64,000 nucleotides of DNA from Fimbriimonas sp. (GCA_029866005.1 JARXAE010000006.1:21340-85339), one strand, 5' to 3'; shown: positions 38,692 through 49,547, numbered from the stretch's first letter. Translations and numbers: made by a program. Notes: generated by a model not told the origin, from the letters alone.

Positions 38692-39513
38692 TCAACCAAA
38701 ACGGCCGGAGATGTAGTCTTCGGTCTCTTTCTTTTGGGGATAAAGGAAGATGTTTTGGGTTGTGTTGACCTCGACCAGCCGCCCAAGCATGAAGAAGGCA
38801 GTGAAGTCGCTTGCCCGCTGGGCCTGTTGCATGTTATGCGTGACCATCACGATGGTGTACTTCTCTTTCAGTTCAAAGATGAGGTCTTCAATTCGGGAAG
38901 TAGCAATAGGGTCAAGAGCCGAGCAGGGCTCGTCCATCAAAATAATCTTGGGGTCAACGGCGAGAGTTCGCGCGATGCAGAGTCGCTGTTGCTGACCACC
39001 GGAGAGTTCAAGCGCAGACTTCTTCAGCTTGTCCTTGACATCATCCCAAAGAGCCGCTTGCTTGAGGCAGGTCTCAACAATCCCTTCCAGTTCGGATTTA
39101 CTCCGCTTGCCGTAGAGCTTTGGTCCGTAAGTGATGTTATCGAAAATCGACATCGGGAACGGATTGGGCTTTTGGAAGACCATTCCCACCTGTTTGCGCA
39201 AAGCGACGGGGTCAACTTGCTTCTCGTAAATGTCGAAACCGTCGATCGTGACCTTGCCCGTTAGCTTTGTCCCATCGATGAGATCGTTCATCCGATTAAG
39301 ACAGCGAAGAAAAGTTGATTTTCCGCATCCAGAAGGGCCAATAAACGCGGTTACCTTCTTCTCCGGGATTGTGACATTGATGTCCTTCAGCGCATGGAAC
39401 GAGCCGTAGTGAAAATCGACACCCTCGGCGACGATCTTCGGGGAGGTTTGGATTGGATTGGTGGCGCTCATGGTGCGTCGCAGGCTCGATCTACGTTCGA
39501 TTACAGATGCCAC
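38692..39513 (-). CDS. pstB: Phosphate ABC transporter ATP-binding protein
   Basis: [90 protein letters not shown]. Confidence 0.97.
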   Translation of the reverse strand: MASVIERRSSLRRTMSATNPIQTSPKIVAEGVDFHYGSFHALKDINVTIPEKKVTAFIGPSGCGKSTFLRCLNRMNDLIDGTKLTGKVTIDGFDIYEKQVDPVALRKQVGMVFQKPNPFPMSIFDNITYGPKLYGKRSKSELEGIVETCLKQAALWDDVKDKLKKSALELSGGQQQRLCIARTLAVDPKIILMDEPCSALDPIATSRIEDLIFELKEKYTIVMVTHNMQQAQRASDFTAFFMLGRLVEVNTTQNIFLYPQKKETEDYISGRFG

Positions 39514-39573
39514 ATCATTATGAAACCAAATGTTTGTTAGATGCTTGTTAAGGCGATGGTTTTGATTAGGTTG

Positions 39574-40665
39574 TTAGCCAAGTGCCCTTTGCCGCAGCGC
39601 ATGGTCGGCCAGTACGAGAGCAACCATCGCATCGACCATCGGCACGGCGCGGGGCAGCACGCACGGGTCGTGGCGACCTCGACCCGTGAGGGTTGTGTCC
39701 TGGTGTTGATTATCGACGGTAGGTTGCTCGCGCAGAACCGTTGCAGTCGGCTTAAAAGCCGAGCGGATCAGGATCGGCATCCCATTGCTAATCCCGCCCT
39801 GGATTCCGCCAGAATGGTTGGTTCTTGTGGCCACATCCGGGATTTCGGTATCGTTGGCAACACTGTAGTAATGATCGTTAGCTTCAAGCCCGGTCAGGTG
39901 CGTCATTCCGAATCCTCCCCCAAACTCGATGCCTTTACAAGCTGGCAAAGAAAGAATCGCCTTGCCGAGGTCCGCTTCCAGCTTATCAAAGACTGGCTCA
40001 CCCCACCCAGCAGGGACACCTTTGGCAACGGTAAAAATCGTTCCGCCGATCGAGTTTCCTTCTTTACGGATTTTCTCGATCAGCTCGATCATCTGATTTG
40101 CTGCGGCAAGGTCAGGGCATCGGACGATGTTTGATTCAACGTCCTCGATCGTAACGCTCAGCGGATCTATCTCGGTCGAAATCGAGTGAACACGCTCCAC
40201 GAAGCTGATCACTTCGACCCCAAGGGACGCCAGAAGCATTTTGGCGACCGCCCCTGCTGCGACTCGGCCGATCGTCTCCCGAGCCGAGGAACGCCCGCCA
40301 CCCTGCCAAGCTCTTATTCCGAACTTCTGATCATAAGCAAAGTCGGCGTGAGAAGGTCGGTACTTGTCCTTCATCTCGTTGTAGTCGTTGCTTCGCTGAT
40401 CTTCGTTCATCACCAGCAGTGAGATGGGAGTACCGAGGCTGAGACCGTCCTCATTGACTCCGCTTAGAATTCGAACGGTATCCGATTCTTTGCGCTGGGT
40501 CGTAATTTTGCTCTGACCCGGTCGTCGTCGGTCTAGTTCTGCCTGAATGGCTTCCAGGCTGATCGGAAGTCGCGGCGGGCAACCATCGATAACCACACCA
40601 ACTCCGCCGCCATGAGACTCACCCCATGTTGTGATGCGAAAAAGGGAGCCGAACGAGCTTGCCAT
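39574..40665 (-). CDS. aroC: Chorismate synthase
   Basis: [66 protein letters not shown]. Confidence 0.97.
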   Translation of the reverse strand: MASSFGSLFRITTWGESHGGGVGVVIDGCPPRLPISLEAIQAELDRRRPGQSKITTQRKESDTVRILSGVNEDGLSLGTPISLLVMNEDQRSNDYNEMKDKYRPSHADFAYDQKFGIRAWQGGGRSSARETIGRVAAGAVAKMLLASLGVEVISFVERVHSISTEIDPLSVTIEDVESNIVRCPDLAAANQMIELIEKIRKEGNSIGGTIFTVAKGVPAGWGEPVFDKLEADLGKAILSLPACKGIEFGGGFGMTHLTGLEANDHYYSVANDTEIPDVATRTNHSGGIQGGISNGMPILIRSAFKPTATVLREQPTVDNQHQDTTLTGRGRHDPCVLPRAVPMVDAMVALVLADHALRQRALG

Positions 40666-40810
40666 CAGATTCAGTTTAGCTTACGATGTGATCATGAGAA
40701 CTTCTGCTAAGTTCCGAATGAATTCAACCAGATTCATTGAAGAAGCAAAGGAAAGCGGAAACGGCGTCGCGCACCCCAAATGGGCTGTGCCATAATATAA
40801 CTTCTCGCAA

Positions 40811-40887
40811 GGTGCCGTGCCCAAGTGGCCTAAGGGGTCGGTCTGCAAAACCGATATTCAGCGGTTCGAATCCGCTCGGCACCTCCA
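40811..40887 (+). tRNA. tRNA-Cys (anticodon GCA), CCA encoded
   Basis: GGTGCCG...CGGCACCTCCA; anticodon loop in GGTCTGCAAAACC; GGTTCGAATCC T-loop. Confidence 0.95.
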
Positions 40888-40969
40888 CTTTGAGCTCGAC
40901 GTCGGAAGTAACTTCCAACCGAGTTTTCCACACCCGCGTCTCTGATCAGCCGCCATCCGTCTTAACATC

Positions 40970-41716
40970 GTGGCAAACCGCGCTCTTGCCGAGAATCCTA
41001 ACCTGAACACCCTGGGAGTGGTCGCTCCGCCCCCGATTCTTGTCCAAACTCCTGCGTTCGAGGGGACCCTTGCAACCCTCTTTCGTTGTGTGAGAGAACA
41101 CAAAGTTGATCTTCTCGAAGTGCCAATGGAGCCGATCTGTGAGGCCTACCTGTTCTACTTAATGGAGAGCGCGGAGACAAACTTGGACGAAGCAGCGGCG
41201 GCGCTCACCGTCTTGGCCTACCTGCTGGAGAAAAAGGCCTGGCAACTCCTGCCGGTTCACGAAGAGGATGAGCCAGAAATGGACGAAGCGACTGCGTTGC
41301 CGGACCCAACAACATACGAGTACGCCGATGTCATCCAGCGACTTCTCGAAGGGCACGAGCAGCGAGCAAAGCTCTTTTTTCGAACCGCAACCCCGCAGCT
41401 AGATCCTTATGAGATCCCGTACGACATCGGAGATGTCACCGCCGGGGACCTCGCAAAGGCGTTCGAGCGATTGCTGAAGAAAGCAAACCCCGAGCCAGTG
41501 GAACTGCTTTCGAAGCCCCGCAAGTCGATTCAAGAGCAGATGAAGTTCGTCCTTCTTGCTCTCAAACCGAATTATCAACGAATCGACCAGCTGTTTGTCG
41601 GCGAGTACACCCGTACCGATGCCGTCTACTGGTTTCTTGCCCTGCTCGAACTCATCCGGCTCGGTGCGGCAACGGTTAAACTAGATGGGGAAGAGGTGCT
41701 GTTCGCTAAGAAATGA
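40970..41716 (+). CDS. scpA: Segregation and condensation protein A (GTG start)
   Basis: FEGTLATLFRCVREHKVDLLEVPM; AAAALTVLAYLLEKKAWQLLP; VYWFLALLELIRLGAATV. Confidence 0.9.
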   Translation: MANRALAENPNLNTLGVVAPPPILVQTPAFEGTLATLFRCVREHKVDLLEVPMEPICEAYLFYLMESAETNLDEAAAALTVLAYLLEKKAWQLLPVHEEDEPEMDEATALPDPTTYEYADVIQRLLEGHEQRAKLFFRTATPQLDPYEIPYDIGDVTAGDLAKAFERLLKKANPEPVELLSKPRKSIQEQMKFVLLALKPNYQRIDQLFVGEYTRTDAVYWFLALLELIRLGAATVKLDGEEVLFAKK

Positions 41717-42264
41717 ATCTCGTTGACCAACTCGAAGCCCTCATTTTCGTGACCGAAGCGCCCGTCCGGATTGCAGACCTGGTGCGCGTCCTCGGAGTTC
41801 CGGAAGGTACCGTCGAGCAGGGAATGGAGTTGCTAATAGAGAGGCACCAAGAGCAAGGTGCGCTCAAACTGGTGAAGCTTGCGGGCGGTTACCAATTTGC
41901 CACCAAGCCAGAATACGCCGAATTGGTTGCAAACTACCTTCAACCCCAGAGAGCGAAGATGAGCCGCTCGGTCATGGAAGTTCTTGCGGTTGTCGCTTAC
42001 CGGCAGCCCGTGACCGTTGCCGATATCGAAACTGTCAGGGGAGTTCAGAGCGACTATGGGGTGCGAGTTCTTGCGGAAAGGAATCTCATTTGCGAAGTTG
42101 GACGTCTTGATAAACCTGGGCGCCCCGTTTTGTGGGGCACAACGGCGCAGTTTTTGCATCAGTTCAATCTGCCCGATAAGGAGAGCTTGCCGAAATTGGA
42201 ACTAGCCGGACTGCCGCCGACCGCACATGACGAAACCCCACTCTTGGTAGGTGAGGAATCATGA
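41713..42264 (+). CDS. scpB: Segregation and condensation protein B
   Basis: LVDQLEALIFVTEAPVRIADLVRVLG; LSRSVMEVLAVVAYRQPVTVADIETVRGV-type core. Confidence 0.94.
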   Translation: MNLVDQLEALIFVTEAPVRIADLVRVLGVPEGTVEQGMELLIERHQEQGALKLVKLAGGYQFATKPEYAELVANYLQPQRAKMSRSVMEVLAVVAYRQPVTVADIETVRGVQSDYGVRVLAERNLICEVGRLDKPGRPVLWGTTAQFLHQFNLPDKESLPKLELAGLPPTAHDETPLLVGEES

Positions 42265-43460
42265 CGTTTGCTGCGACGGCTATCGCGATGGCCATGAACA
42301 CGCCCGGGTTCTTCGAAGCCCCGCACCCGTTACGACTGACAACCTGCTACGGCGGCGCGATCATCGAGGACAAAACCGGAAAGCTCCTGTGGGGACGCGA
42401 CCCTAATACGCCCCGCTATCCCGCAAGTACAACCAAGATTCTCACAACATTGCTCTTGTTGGAAAAGTGCGACCCAGAGGACGTGGTGGTCGCTCCCCCT
42501 GAAATTCAGAAGATCGGCGAGGCGAGCATGCACTTGCAACCCGGTGAGGGCGTTAAGGTGAAGAACATGGCGTACGCGTTGATGCTCCGCTCAGCAAATG
42601 ATGGTTGCTACGCGGTCGCCAAGCACATCTCCGGTTCGGCGACCGCATTTGCCAACCTTATGAACACTCGTGCCGCCGAGATCGGGTGCAAAAATACCAA
42701 CTTCGTGACCCCAAACGGGTTGCACAGTCCGACTCACGCAACAACGCCGCTCGACCTGTGTCTGATTGCTCGGGAGGCGATGCAAAGGGAAGATTTCCGA
42801 GAGATCGCGCGGACGAAAGTCAAGGTGATTGAGCGAAGCAAAAACTTCGGCGATCGCCGAATGCAAAGCAAAAACAAGTTTCTCTGGTCCGACCCAACGG
42901 CGGATGGTATCAAAACGGGGTTTACGAACCCCGCAGGGCATACGTATGTTGGGAGTGCGACTCGCGATGGAATGCGAGTCATTGACTCACTGATGTACGC
43001 ACCAAAGTGGAAAGATGACCACAAACAGATGCTGGACTGGGCCTTCTCGGAGTACGAGGTGAAGGTGGTAATGCCCAAAGGCGCCGTTCCAAAAGAAATG
43101 GTTGCCAACGCCGGGTTGCAGTGTCCGGTCGAACTCAGGGAAACCGCATACGCCTGTGTCCACCGCTCGGGCGATTTGGTTGAGAGTTCGATCGAAGTCA
43201 GTCAAGGCCAAAGACCGTTCAAGACTGGCGACCGAGTCGGATCGCTGGTCATTCGAGACAAGGATAAGTTCGTTCAAAACTTGCCGCTGCATGCGACTTC
43301 CGATGAGCCAGCTCTCAGTATCGTCTCTAACTCTGTCCGAAAATTCGGCACCACCTCGGCGTTGTTCGGCCTCGGTGGACTATCACTCGTTGGAATTGTC
43401 GTTGGCGCTGCACTTTTGCGTGGTCGAAAGTTGGCTCAATCCGAGCCAACTTCGTTCTAG
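42261..43460 (+). CDS. D-alanyl-D-alanine carboxypeptidase (S11, DacF-like)
   Basis: PRYPASTTKILTTLLLLE (SxxK), LRSANDGCYAVAKHISG (SxN), ADGIKTGFTNPAGHTYVGS (KTG). Confidence 0.95.
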   Translation: MTFAATAIAMAMNTPGFFEAPHPLRLTTCYGGAIIEDKTGKLLWGRDPNTPRYPASTTKILTTLLLLEKCDPEDVVVAPPEIQKIGEASMHLQPGEGVKVKNMAYALMLRSANDGCYAVAKHISGSATAFANLMNTRAAEIGCKNTNFVTPNGLHSPTHATTPLDLCLIAREAMQREDFREIARTKVKVIERSKNFGDRRMQSKNKFLWSDPTADGIKTGFTNPAGHTYVGSATRDGMRVIDSLMYAPKWKDDHKQMLDWAFSEYEVKVVMPKGAVPKEMVANAGLQCPVELRETAYACVHRSGDLVESSIEVSQGQRPFKTGDRVGSLVIRDKDKFVQNLPLHATSDEPALSIVSNSVRKFGTTSALFGLGGLSLVGIVVGAALLRGRKLAQSEPTSF

Positions 43461-43462
43461 CC

Positions 43463-44767
43463 TTAACGTCTTTGCCTGCCGCCACCATTCACTGAGTATC
43501 CGACGACTAAGAGCGCCATCTCGTCAGTTGTCTCTTCGCCCCAAGTAATCGGCCTTGGTGGGTCGTTGGGGTTATTGGGATTTTCGGTTGAGTTATCGTA
43601 AACCGCATTCACCACAAGCTTCGATCCTCGCTTAACTTCAAGCGGCTGCTTAAGAGTGTAGACAAGCTGCCAGTTGAAGTCCCAGCTGTCAACCCAGACC
43701 AAAGGAATCTTGTTGCCTTGAGGAGTCTCAACGTGTGCCTTCATCGACTTTCCGAGCAAGTGCATGTGGGGCATGACGGTGTAGATCGTCGCATCTGCAG
43801 GGAGAGGAGTGGACCAATTGACCGCATGTGACTTCGCTCCTGGGGGAATTCGGAACATCGGATTTGCCGCCCAGAAGATTTCTTGCGTGCGCTCAATCTT
43901 TTCCTTAGCGTAATAGAGCGCAACCTTGGTTTGATCCCTCTCGGGCTTTCCTGATTTGTGATAGTGAATTTGTAGGACGATCTTGGTTCCTGGGGATACC
44001 TTGAATGCGACACCCGGCTCGGTCTCTTGAACCATGACGCCGGGAGCCCATCCACCAAGTGCACCGGAGGGGATCAGACCGATTCCGCCGCCGCTCGAAC
44101 TATATCCATCTTGGTCGTCCGGACTGTTCTTCTCCAACTGAACAGATCGTCCAGAAGCATCAAGGAACCCAATCACGTGGTGAACGACCGCCTTGTTGCC
44201 TGGTCGTACATCCATTGCCTTGATGTACACGTCCTCTGTGTTTCCTAAATCAAAAACAAAATTTCGGTAAACATCTGGTCCCTCTGACTCAAGTTCAAAC
44301 GGCTTGTTTAGCTGCAAAACCTTATCAGGTGTTCCGTGTGACCACTCAGTCTTTGGAAAGACGGGAGTCGGCGGTTCTTTCTTTGCGTCTCCGCGAGCGG
44401 CATTTTGGATCGACCACTTTTTGAGGATCGCAATCTCCTGTGCTGAGAGCCGATTCTCGCCCTTAAAATCGCCATACCCCTCGACGGCCTTCCAAGGAGG
44501 CATTCGCTTCGCGTCTGCTGCGCTAGCGATCATTGTGTGCTGCTTCTTGGCGGCATCGAAGCCGACCAGTGAGAAAGGAGCAACGTCTCCTGGGCGGTGA
44601 CAACTGATACAGTGCTTGTTGATGATTGGTGCCACATGTTCGGCATAGGTCACCTTTTCGGGGGTTTCAACCTTCACAGTGGTCGCTTTTGGGCCAGTTT
44701 GCAAACTCAGCAACCCCGCAAAGCCGAGTGCCGCACACATTATCGCCGTCTTTATCATGTTAGACAT
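43463..44767 (-). CDS. Secreted c-type heme plus PHM-like copper monooxygenase-fold protein
   Basis: HCISCHRPGDVAPFSL heme motif; VVHHVIGF, LQIHYHKSG and MPHMHLLGKSM resemble Cu(II) ascorbate-dependent monooxygenase His ligands. Confidence 0.8.
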   Translation of the reverse strand: MSNMIKTAIMCAALGFAGLLSLQTGPKATTVKVETPEKVTYAEHVAPIINKHCISCHRPGDVAPFSLVGFDAAKKQHTMIASAADAKRMPPWKAVEGYGDFKGENRLSAQEIAILKKWSIQNAARGDAKKEPPTPVFPKTEWSHGTPDKVLQLNKPFELESEGPDVYRNFVFDLGNTEDVYIKAMDVRPGNKAVVHHVIGFLDASGRSVQLEKNSPDDQDGYSSSGGGIGLIPSGALGGWAPGVMVQETEPGVAFKVSPGTKIVLQIHYHKSGKPERDQTKVALYYAKEKIERTQEIFWAANPMFRIPPGAKSHAVNWSTPLPADATIYTVMPHMHLLGKSMKAHVETPQGNKIPLVWVDSWDFNWQLVYTLKQPLEVKRGSKLVVNAVYDNSTENPNNPNDPPRPITWGEETTDEMALLVVGYSVNGGGRQRR

Positions 44768-44811
44768 AACGTTGAATCATGTCAAAAGGTTTTCGGGTTA
44801 GACTACTTTTA

Positions 44812-45543
44812 ATGAAAACTGCGTTAGTGACCGGAAGTTCGAGAGGAATCGGGGCGGAAATTGCTCGTAGGCTCGTTAAGGATGGTTTTCAAGTCGTTTT
44901 GCATTACACCAAAGCCAAGGCAGAGGTAGAGGCATTGCGAAAGGAGCTGGGGTCGGCATGTGTCGGTGTTGTCAAAGCTGATCTGATGTCGAGCAAAGAG
45001 ACGGAGCGGCTCTGGTTTGAAGCTACCTCACATGCACAGATTTCGGCACTTGTCAATAACGCCGGCGTCTACGAGCAGATTCCATTTTGGTCTGCGGAGA
45101 GCTTCGATCTAAATCGCAAGAAGATGTTTCGGATCAACTTCGAGGCACCGTGCGAACTCATGCGATTGGCAATCGCGGAGTTTGAACTCCACGATGGAGG
45201 GAAAATACTTAATGTAGCCAGCCGCGTCGGATTTCGAGGCGAAGCCGGGGCTTCTATGTATGCTGCCTCGAAGGCCGCGCTGATCAACGTCACCAGGTCC
45301 TTAGCCGTCGAGTATGCAAGCTCCCCGGTACAGATTTTTGGGATTGCACCTGGTTGGGTTGATACCTCGATGGCGAGAGAAGGAATGGAGGACCGCCTCC
45401 CTCAAATTCTCGAGACGATTCCTGCTGGTCGGATGGCTACTCCGACTGACTGCGCAAACACCGCAAGTTTCTTACTTTCAGAAGGAGCCGAGTACTTGTC
45501 TGGCTCCGTGATTGACATCAACGGAGCCAGCTACTTCCACTAA
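44812..45543 (+). CDS. Short-chain dehydrogenase/reductase
   Basis: MKTALVTGSSRGIGAEIARR; VNNAGVYEQ; YAASKAALINVTRSLAVEYA. Confidence 0.93.
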   Translation: MKTALVTGSSRGIGAEIARRLVKDGFQVVLHYTKAKAEVEALRKELGSACVGVVKADLMSSKETERLWFEATSHAQISALVNNAGVYEQIPFWSAESFDLNRKKMFRINFEAPCELMRLAIAEFELHDGGKILNVASRVGFRGEAGASMYAASKAALINVTRSLAVEYASSPVQIFGIAPGWVDTSMAREGMEDRLPQILETIPAGRMATPTDCANTASFLLSEGAEYLSGSVIDINGASYFH

Positions 45544-45548
45544 CCTAG

Positions 45549-46313
45549 TTACTTGACGTCTAGGACTTCCACTTCTATGGTCATGAACTGGTTGCCTTGA
45601 ACACCAATGAACTGCACTGTACCTGGCGGGAATGTGATCGTCCGTTTTCCACCCTTTTTGAGGCCGATGAGAGCGTCTGAAAATCCGTTGACCAGACTCT
45701 TGACCGGTGTCAACGGAATCGTATCCCGTTTGTCGAAGACTTTGCCGTTCAAATAGGTTCCGGTGTATTTGAGAACCACTTTACTATTCTCACTAATTGC
45801 CATACCTTGACCAGGAGCGGTGGTTTTGGCAGTGATCTGAGGGACTGCCCCTTGCTTCATGACCTTCAAAATCTTGATGTCGAACTTAAGATCTGCTTTT
45901 GGTGGAATCTTTTCCCCAGATCCCGCGTCTCCATAAGCCTTCGAATACGGAATCGTCAGGCGACGAACCATACCTTCTTTGGTTCCGACTAGCCCTTCGT
46001 CCCAACCCTTGATGACACTTCCAGCTCCAATGACCACTGAGAAGGGGTCCCTCCCCTCAACGGGTTTGAAGGAAGAATCCATGTTGCCATCAAACTCGGT
46101 CCCGTTCATCAAAGTGCCACGATAGAGGACGAAAACGCTGTCGCCATTCGCAGCGGCAACCCCGGTCCCCGGCTGGATATCTTCTGATTTCAGTTCAGTT
46201 ACCCCACCCGTTTTGGCACCGCCCTGAGCGGGGGCTGCAGATGAATCATTAGCTGGCTTGTTACACCCAATCACGGCGAGACTCAGAAGAATGGCAAACG
46301 CATGTCGAGACAT
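45549..46313 (-). CDS. Lipoprotein with two FKBP-type PPIase domains
   Basis: Lipobox LSLAVIGC; VFVLYRGTLMNGTEFDGN...GWDEGLVGTKEGMVRRLTIP and VVLKYTGTYLNGKVFDKRD. Confidence 0.9.
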   Translation of the reverse strand: MSRHAFAILLSLAVIGCNKPANDSSAAPAQGGAKTGGVTELKSEDIQPGTGVAAANGDSVFVLYRGTLMNGTEFDGNMDSSFKPVEGRDPFSVVIGAGSVIKGWDEGLVGTKEGMVRRLTIPYSKAYGDAGSGEKIPPKADLKFDIKILKVMKQGAVPQITAKTTAPGQGMAISENSKVVLKYTGTYLNGKVFDKRDTIPLTPVKSLVNGFSDALIGLKKGGKRTITFPPGTVQFIGVQGNQFMTIEVEVLDVK

Positions 46314-46386
46314 ATCCTTAGAAATTACCCAAATAGGGTGCCATTTGCTCCCAGAAAGTGAAGACCTGGCACAGTAAACTGAAGTC

Positions 46387-46866
46387 GTGGCTAAAGCCAA
46401 GACCAAAAAAGAGGCAACCGGACCAAAAACGATCCAGAACCGGAAGGCTCGATATGACTACCATATCCTCGGCGAGTTCGAGGCGGGGATGGTATTGGTC
46501 GGCAGCGAAGTAAAGAGCCTTTTTTCGGGCAAAGGGAACCTAACTGACGGCTATTGCAGGGTCGTCAACGATGAAATGTGGCTGATGAACGTGGATATCG
46601 AGCCTTACGACAAGGCGACATACTTCTCGCACGAGCGGCGTCGCGACCGAAAACTGCTTCTGCACCGAAAAGAAATTATTCAGATCGAGAGGAAGAGCAT
46701 GGAGAAGGGATTTTCCATTGTGCCTCTTGAGATTTACTTTAAGCATGGCAAAGCAAAGGTGAAAATCGCGATGGTCCGCGGTAAGGCGGATTACGATAAG
46801 CGCGAGACGATCGCCAAGCGCGATACAAAACGAGAGATAGACCGAGCCATTCACGGACGCGATTAG
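46387..46866 (+). CDS. smpB: SsrA-binding protein (GTG start)
   Basis: IQNRKARYDYHILGEFEAGMVLVGSEVKSLFSGKGNLTDGYCRV; KRETIAKRDTKREIDRAI. Confidence 0.97.
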   Translation: MAKAKTKKEATGPKTIQNRKARYDYHILGEFEAGMVLVGSEVKSLFSGKGNLTDGYCRVVNDEMWLMNVDIEPYDKATYFSHERRRDRKLLLHRKEIIQIERKSMEKGFSIVPLEIYFKHGKAKVKIAMVRGKADYDKRETIAKRDTKREIDRAIHGRD

Positions 46867-46922
46867 TCAAAAAAAGACAAAAAGCACTCATAAATAGTCT
46901 CGGGGATACCGATAAGTAAGGC

Positions 46923-47543
46923 GTGCCGAACCCTGGAATCACCAAGCATTTATCGCCGGATACCCCGGTGATCGTTGCATTTATGATTGACGGCCGCCCC
47001 ATGGCGGTCAATGGTCTCTGCGTCGGCGAGCAACCGCTCAAGATTTTTACGAAGGATCCGCGAACCCAGGATATCCGCTATCCTCAGTCCGTCGTGCTCG
47101 TTTGGCATCGAGAAGAATCTGTTCTCAAAGGCGAAGCTGATGCCGTGAGCGTTGAGCCACACAAAGCAGGATTCCTACTCACAATTGATCGCACTCACGT
47201 CGCCGAAGTGGACCGCCGAGTTTATGCTCGCTACCCCGTTGAGGTAGCAGTTAGCATCCGATCAGTCTGCGATATGAAGGAGTCTCACGTCATTGCCCTA
47301 AGTCAGGGTGTGACTAAAGATATCAGCCTCGGTGGTGCATGGGTCGATGTCCAGCCAGTCGTGGCGATGGGTTCTATTGTCGAGTTTCACATCAAGGTTG
47401 ATGGGGAAGAGATGTCAGCCCTGGCGATGGTTGCTCACGACAACCCGAATCGTGGTGGAAATGGCCTGGAGTTCATCGACTTCTATGGCGATTCGAGAGA
47501 TAAGTTCCTCAAGTTCCTTGAGCGCGCCAGCAAGGCCGCCTAA
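46923..47543 (+). CDS. PilZ-domain (putative c-di-GMP-binding) protein
   Basis: DRRVYARYPVEVAVSI (RxxxR) and TKDISLGGAWVDV ((D/N)xSxxG). Confidence 0.85.
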   Translation: MPNPGITKHLSPDTPVIVAFMIDGRPMAVNGLCVGEQPLKIFTKDPRTQDIRYPQSVVLVWHREESVLKGEADAVSVEPHKAGFLLTIDRTHVAEVDRRVYARYPVEVAVSIRSVCDMKESHVIALSQGVTKDISLGGAWVDVQPVVAMGSIVEFHIKVDGEEMSALAMVAHDNPNRGGNGLEFIDFYGDSRDKFLKFLERASKAA

Positions 47544-48379
47544 GACAGGAAGCCCTCGAAAACATACTCAGCAGGTCCCGTCATCCGGACGTTGCCGCTT
47601 TCCTCATACTCAAGGTGAAGGTCGCCACCTGGGAGATGGTTGAGCACCATGCGATCAGTGAGACCCAACGTCACCGTCGCTCCTATGCACGCGCAGGCCC
47701 CTGTCCCACAGGCTAGCGTGATGCCAGCTCCACGTTCCCAAGTTCGCTGTTTGATCTCAGTACGACTCAATACTTGGACGAAATGAACGTTTGTTCGCTG
47801 GGGAAAGAGGGGGTGATGCTCCAACTGGGGTCCGACTTCTTCAAGCGGAACCGCATCTACGTTTTCAGAGATGATCACGATATGGGGGTTTCCCATACTG
47901 ACGTGTACGGCATGAAATCCATCGTTCAAGTCGATCAGAGCACAACCTAGTGGGAAGGTAGCTTTTCCCATGTCGATAGTTATTGGGGCCGCGGCAACAG
48001 CAACGATGTTCGTTTCTGACTCTAGGGATTCGGCACAGTGGTTAGAACAGCCAGTGGTCGTTACAGTTAATTCTCCAGCTCCGGTCAGAACCGAAAAAGT
48101 GCCGTTTGCATACCCGCGATCAACCGCAAGCCGCGCAAAGCATCGAAGCCCATTGCCGCACATCTCGCTCAGAGAGCCGTCGGGATTTAGCATGGCCATC
48201 TCTAGCTTGTCTTCCTTCCGTAGAACAAAGATCAAGCCGTCAGCTCCAACTCCAAACTTGCGATCGCAAACGGACCGCGCCAATGCGGGAAGACCGGACA
48301 GCGAAACAGAGTCCCGCAGGGTGTCAACCACGACAAAGTCGTTGCCGATACCCTGCATTTTTGTGAAAGGAATTTTCAC
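47540..48379 (-). CDS. dapF: Diaminopimelate epimerase
   Basis: [51 protein letters not shown]. Confidence 0.97.
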   Translation of the reverse strand: MKIPFTKMQGIGNDFVVVDTLRDSVSLSGLPALARSVCDRKFGVGADGLIFVLRKEDKLEMAMLNPDGSLSEMCGNGLRCFARLAVDRGYANGTFSVLTGAGELTVTTTGCSNHCAESLESETNIVAVAAAPITIDMGKATFPLGCALIDLNDGFHAVHVSMGNPHIVIISENVDAVPLEEVGPQLEHHPLFPQRTNVHFVQVLSRTEIKQRTWERGAGITLACGTGACACIGATVTLGLTDRMVLNHLPGGDLHLEYEESGNVRMTGPAEYVFEGFLS

Positions 48380-48651
48380 TCGGAATCTGGTTGCGAATTG
48401 TGGTGGTGGTCGTCGTGCTCGCCGGGGGCACGATAAGTACCGACTGTCTTCGCCGGAACGATGGACGCCACTGCGTGCTTGTAAACAAGCTGTGTGGGCT
48501 TTCCTTGAGAATCGAGAAGAATCGTGAATGCGTCGAAGCCGCGAACATTGCCGCGGAGCTGGACGCTATTGGTGAGATAGACCGTAACACTGACCCCTTC
48601 CTTTCGGACTTGGTTCAGAAACATATCTTGTAGGTTGATTGCCTTACCCAT
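48376..48651 (-). CDS. hfq: RNA chaperone Hfq
   Basis: [63 protein letters not shown], with Sm1/Sm2 and YKHA. Confidence 0.95.
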   Translation of the reverse strand: MGKAINLQDMFLNQVRKEGVSVTVYLTNSVQLRGNVRGFDAFTILLDSQGKPTQLVYKHAVASIVPAKTVGTYRAPGEHDDHHHNSQPDSE

Positions 48652-48662
48652 TTAATTATCCT

Positions 48663-49538
48663 TTAATGCATACTCTGAATCCATGCTTGGGTTGCGCCCA
48701 GCGCATCGATTCTGTTGCTAAAGACCTCTAAGTCAGGCTCGGATCGTAGCCAAGTTCGTTGCCGTTTGGCGTAGTTCCTCGTCTCCGCTTCGATGGTCTC
48801 AACCATTTCTTCCTCGGTGATGTCGCCGTAGAGGAAATCGACAATTGCCGTATATCCAATCGCGCGAAACCCGGGGTTTCCTGGTCGGTAGCCGAGGTTA
48901 AGGAGCTCCTTAACTTCATTTACCCAGCCATTTTGCAACATAAGAGACGTTCGTTGCTGGATGTTTAGTTCAGTGTTTGTGACTTCTGGAACAATTGCGA
49001 CCTTTTTCTTACTGAACGGCGGGATAGAAAACCGTATCTTTTTCTTGGGGGCTAGGCATCGCTCCAGGGCCCTGGTGACTCTGATCCGGTTCTTCAGATC
49101 GGTGGTAGCAGCCATTTCTGGGAACTGGGTCTGCAGCTGCAAAACCAACTCATCTTCTGGTCTCTCATTCAACTCGCGTCTTAGCTCTGGAGAAGGGGCA
49201 GGGGAGAGGTCCTGATACTCCTCAATCAGCGCACGGATATACAGCCCGGTTCCACCACACAAGATGACGTTAACATTGTTATTAAAGTGCTCTTGCAGTC
49301 GAGCCGCAGCAAGAAGTACATATTCGCCGACTCCAAACTCCTCATCAGGGTTTTTTAGGTTCAGAAGCTCGTAACGAGTGGTGTCAGTTGGCTTCGCAGT
49401 TCCGATGTCCATTCCTCGGTACATTTGAAAGGCGTCGCCGTTGATGATCGTTGCGTTGAATTTATCTGCGAGTTCCTCGGCAAGAGATGATTTTCCGGAC
49501 GCGGTAGGACCAAGGATTGTGAGAAGGAAAGGGCTGAT
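48663..49538 (-). CDS. miaA: tRNA dimethylallyltransferase; P-loop N-terminus lacks a canonical start codon (ORF-track start is 49424)
   Basis: MYRGMDIGTAKPTDTTRYELLNL... downstream; upstream in frame PFLLTILGPTASGKSSLAEELADKFNATIINGDAFQ. Only non-canonical starts follow the TAA at 49548-49550. Confidence 0.9.
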   Translation of the reverse strand: MSPFLLTILGPTASGKSSLAEELADKFNATIINGDAFQMYRGMDIGTAKPTDTTRYELLNLKNPDEEFGVGEYVLLAAARLQEHFNNNVNVILCGGTGLYIRALIEEYQDLSPAPSPELRRELNERPEDELVLQLQTQFPEMAATTDLKNRIRVTRALERCLAPKKKIRFSIPPFSKKKVAIVPEVTNTELNIQQRTSLMLQNGWVNEVKELLNLGYRPGNPGFRAIGYTAIVDFLYGDITEEEMVETIEAETRNYAKRQRTWLRSEPDLEVFSNRIDALGATQAWIQSMH

Positions 49539-49547
49539 GAACTCAGT

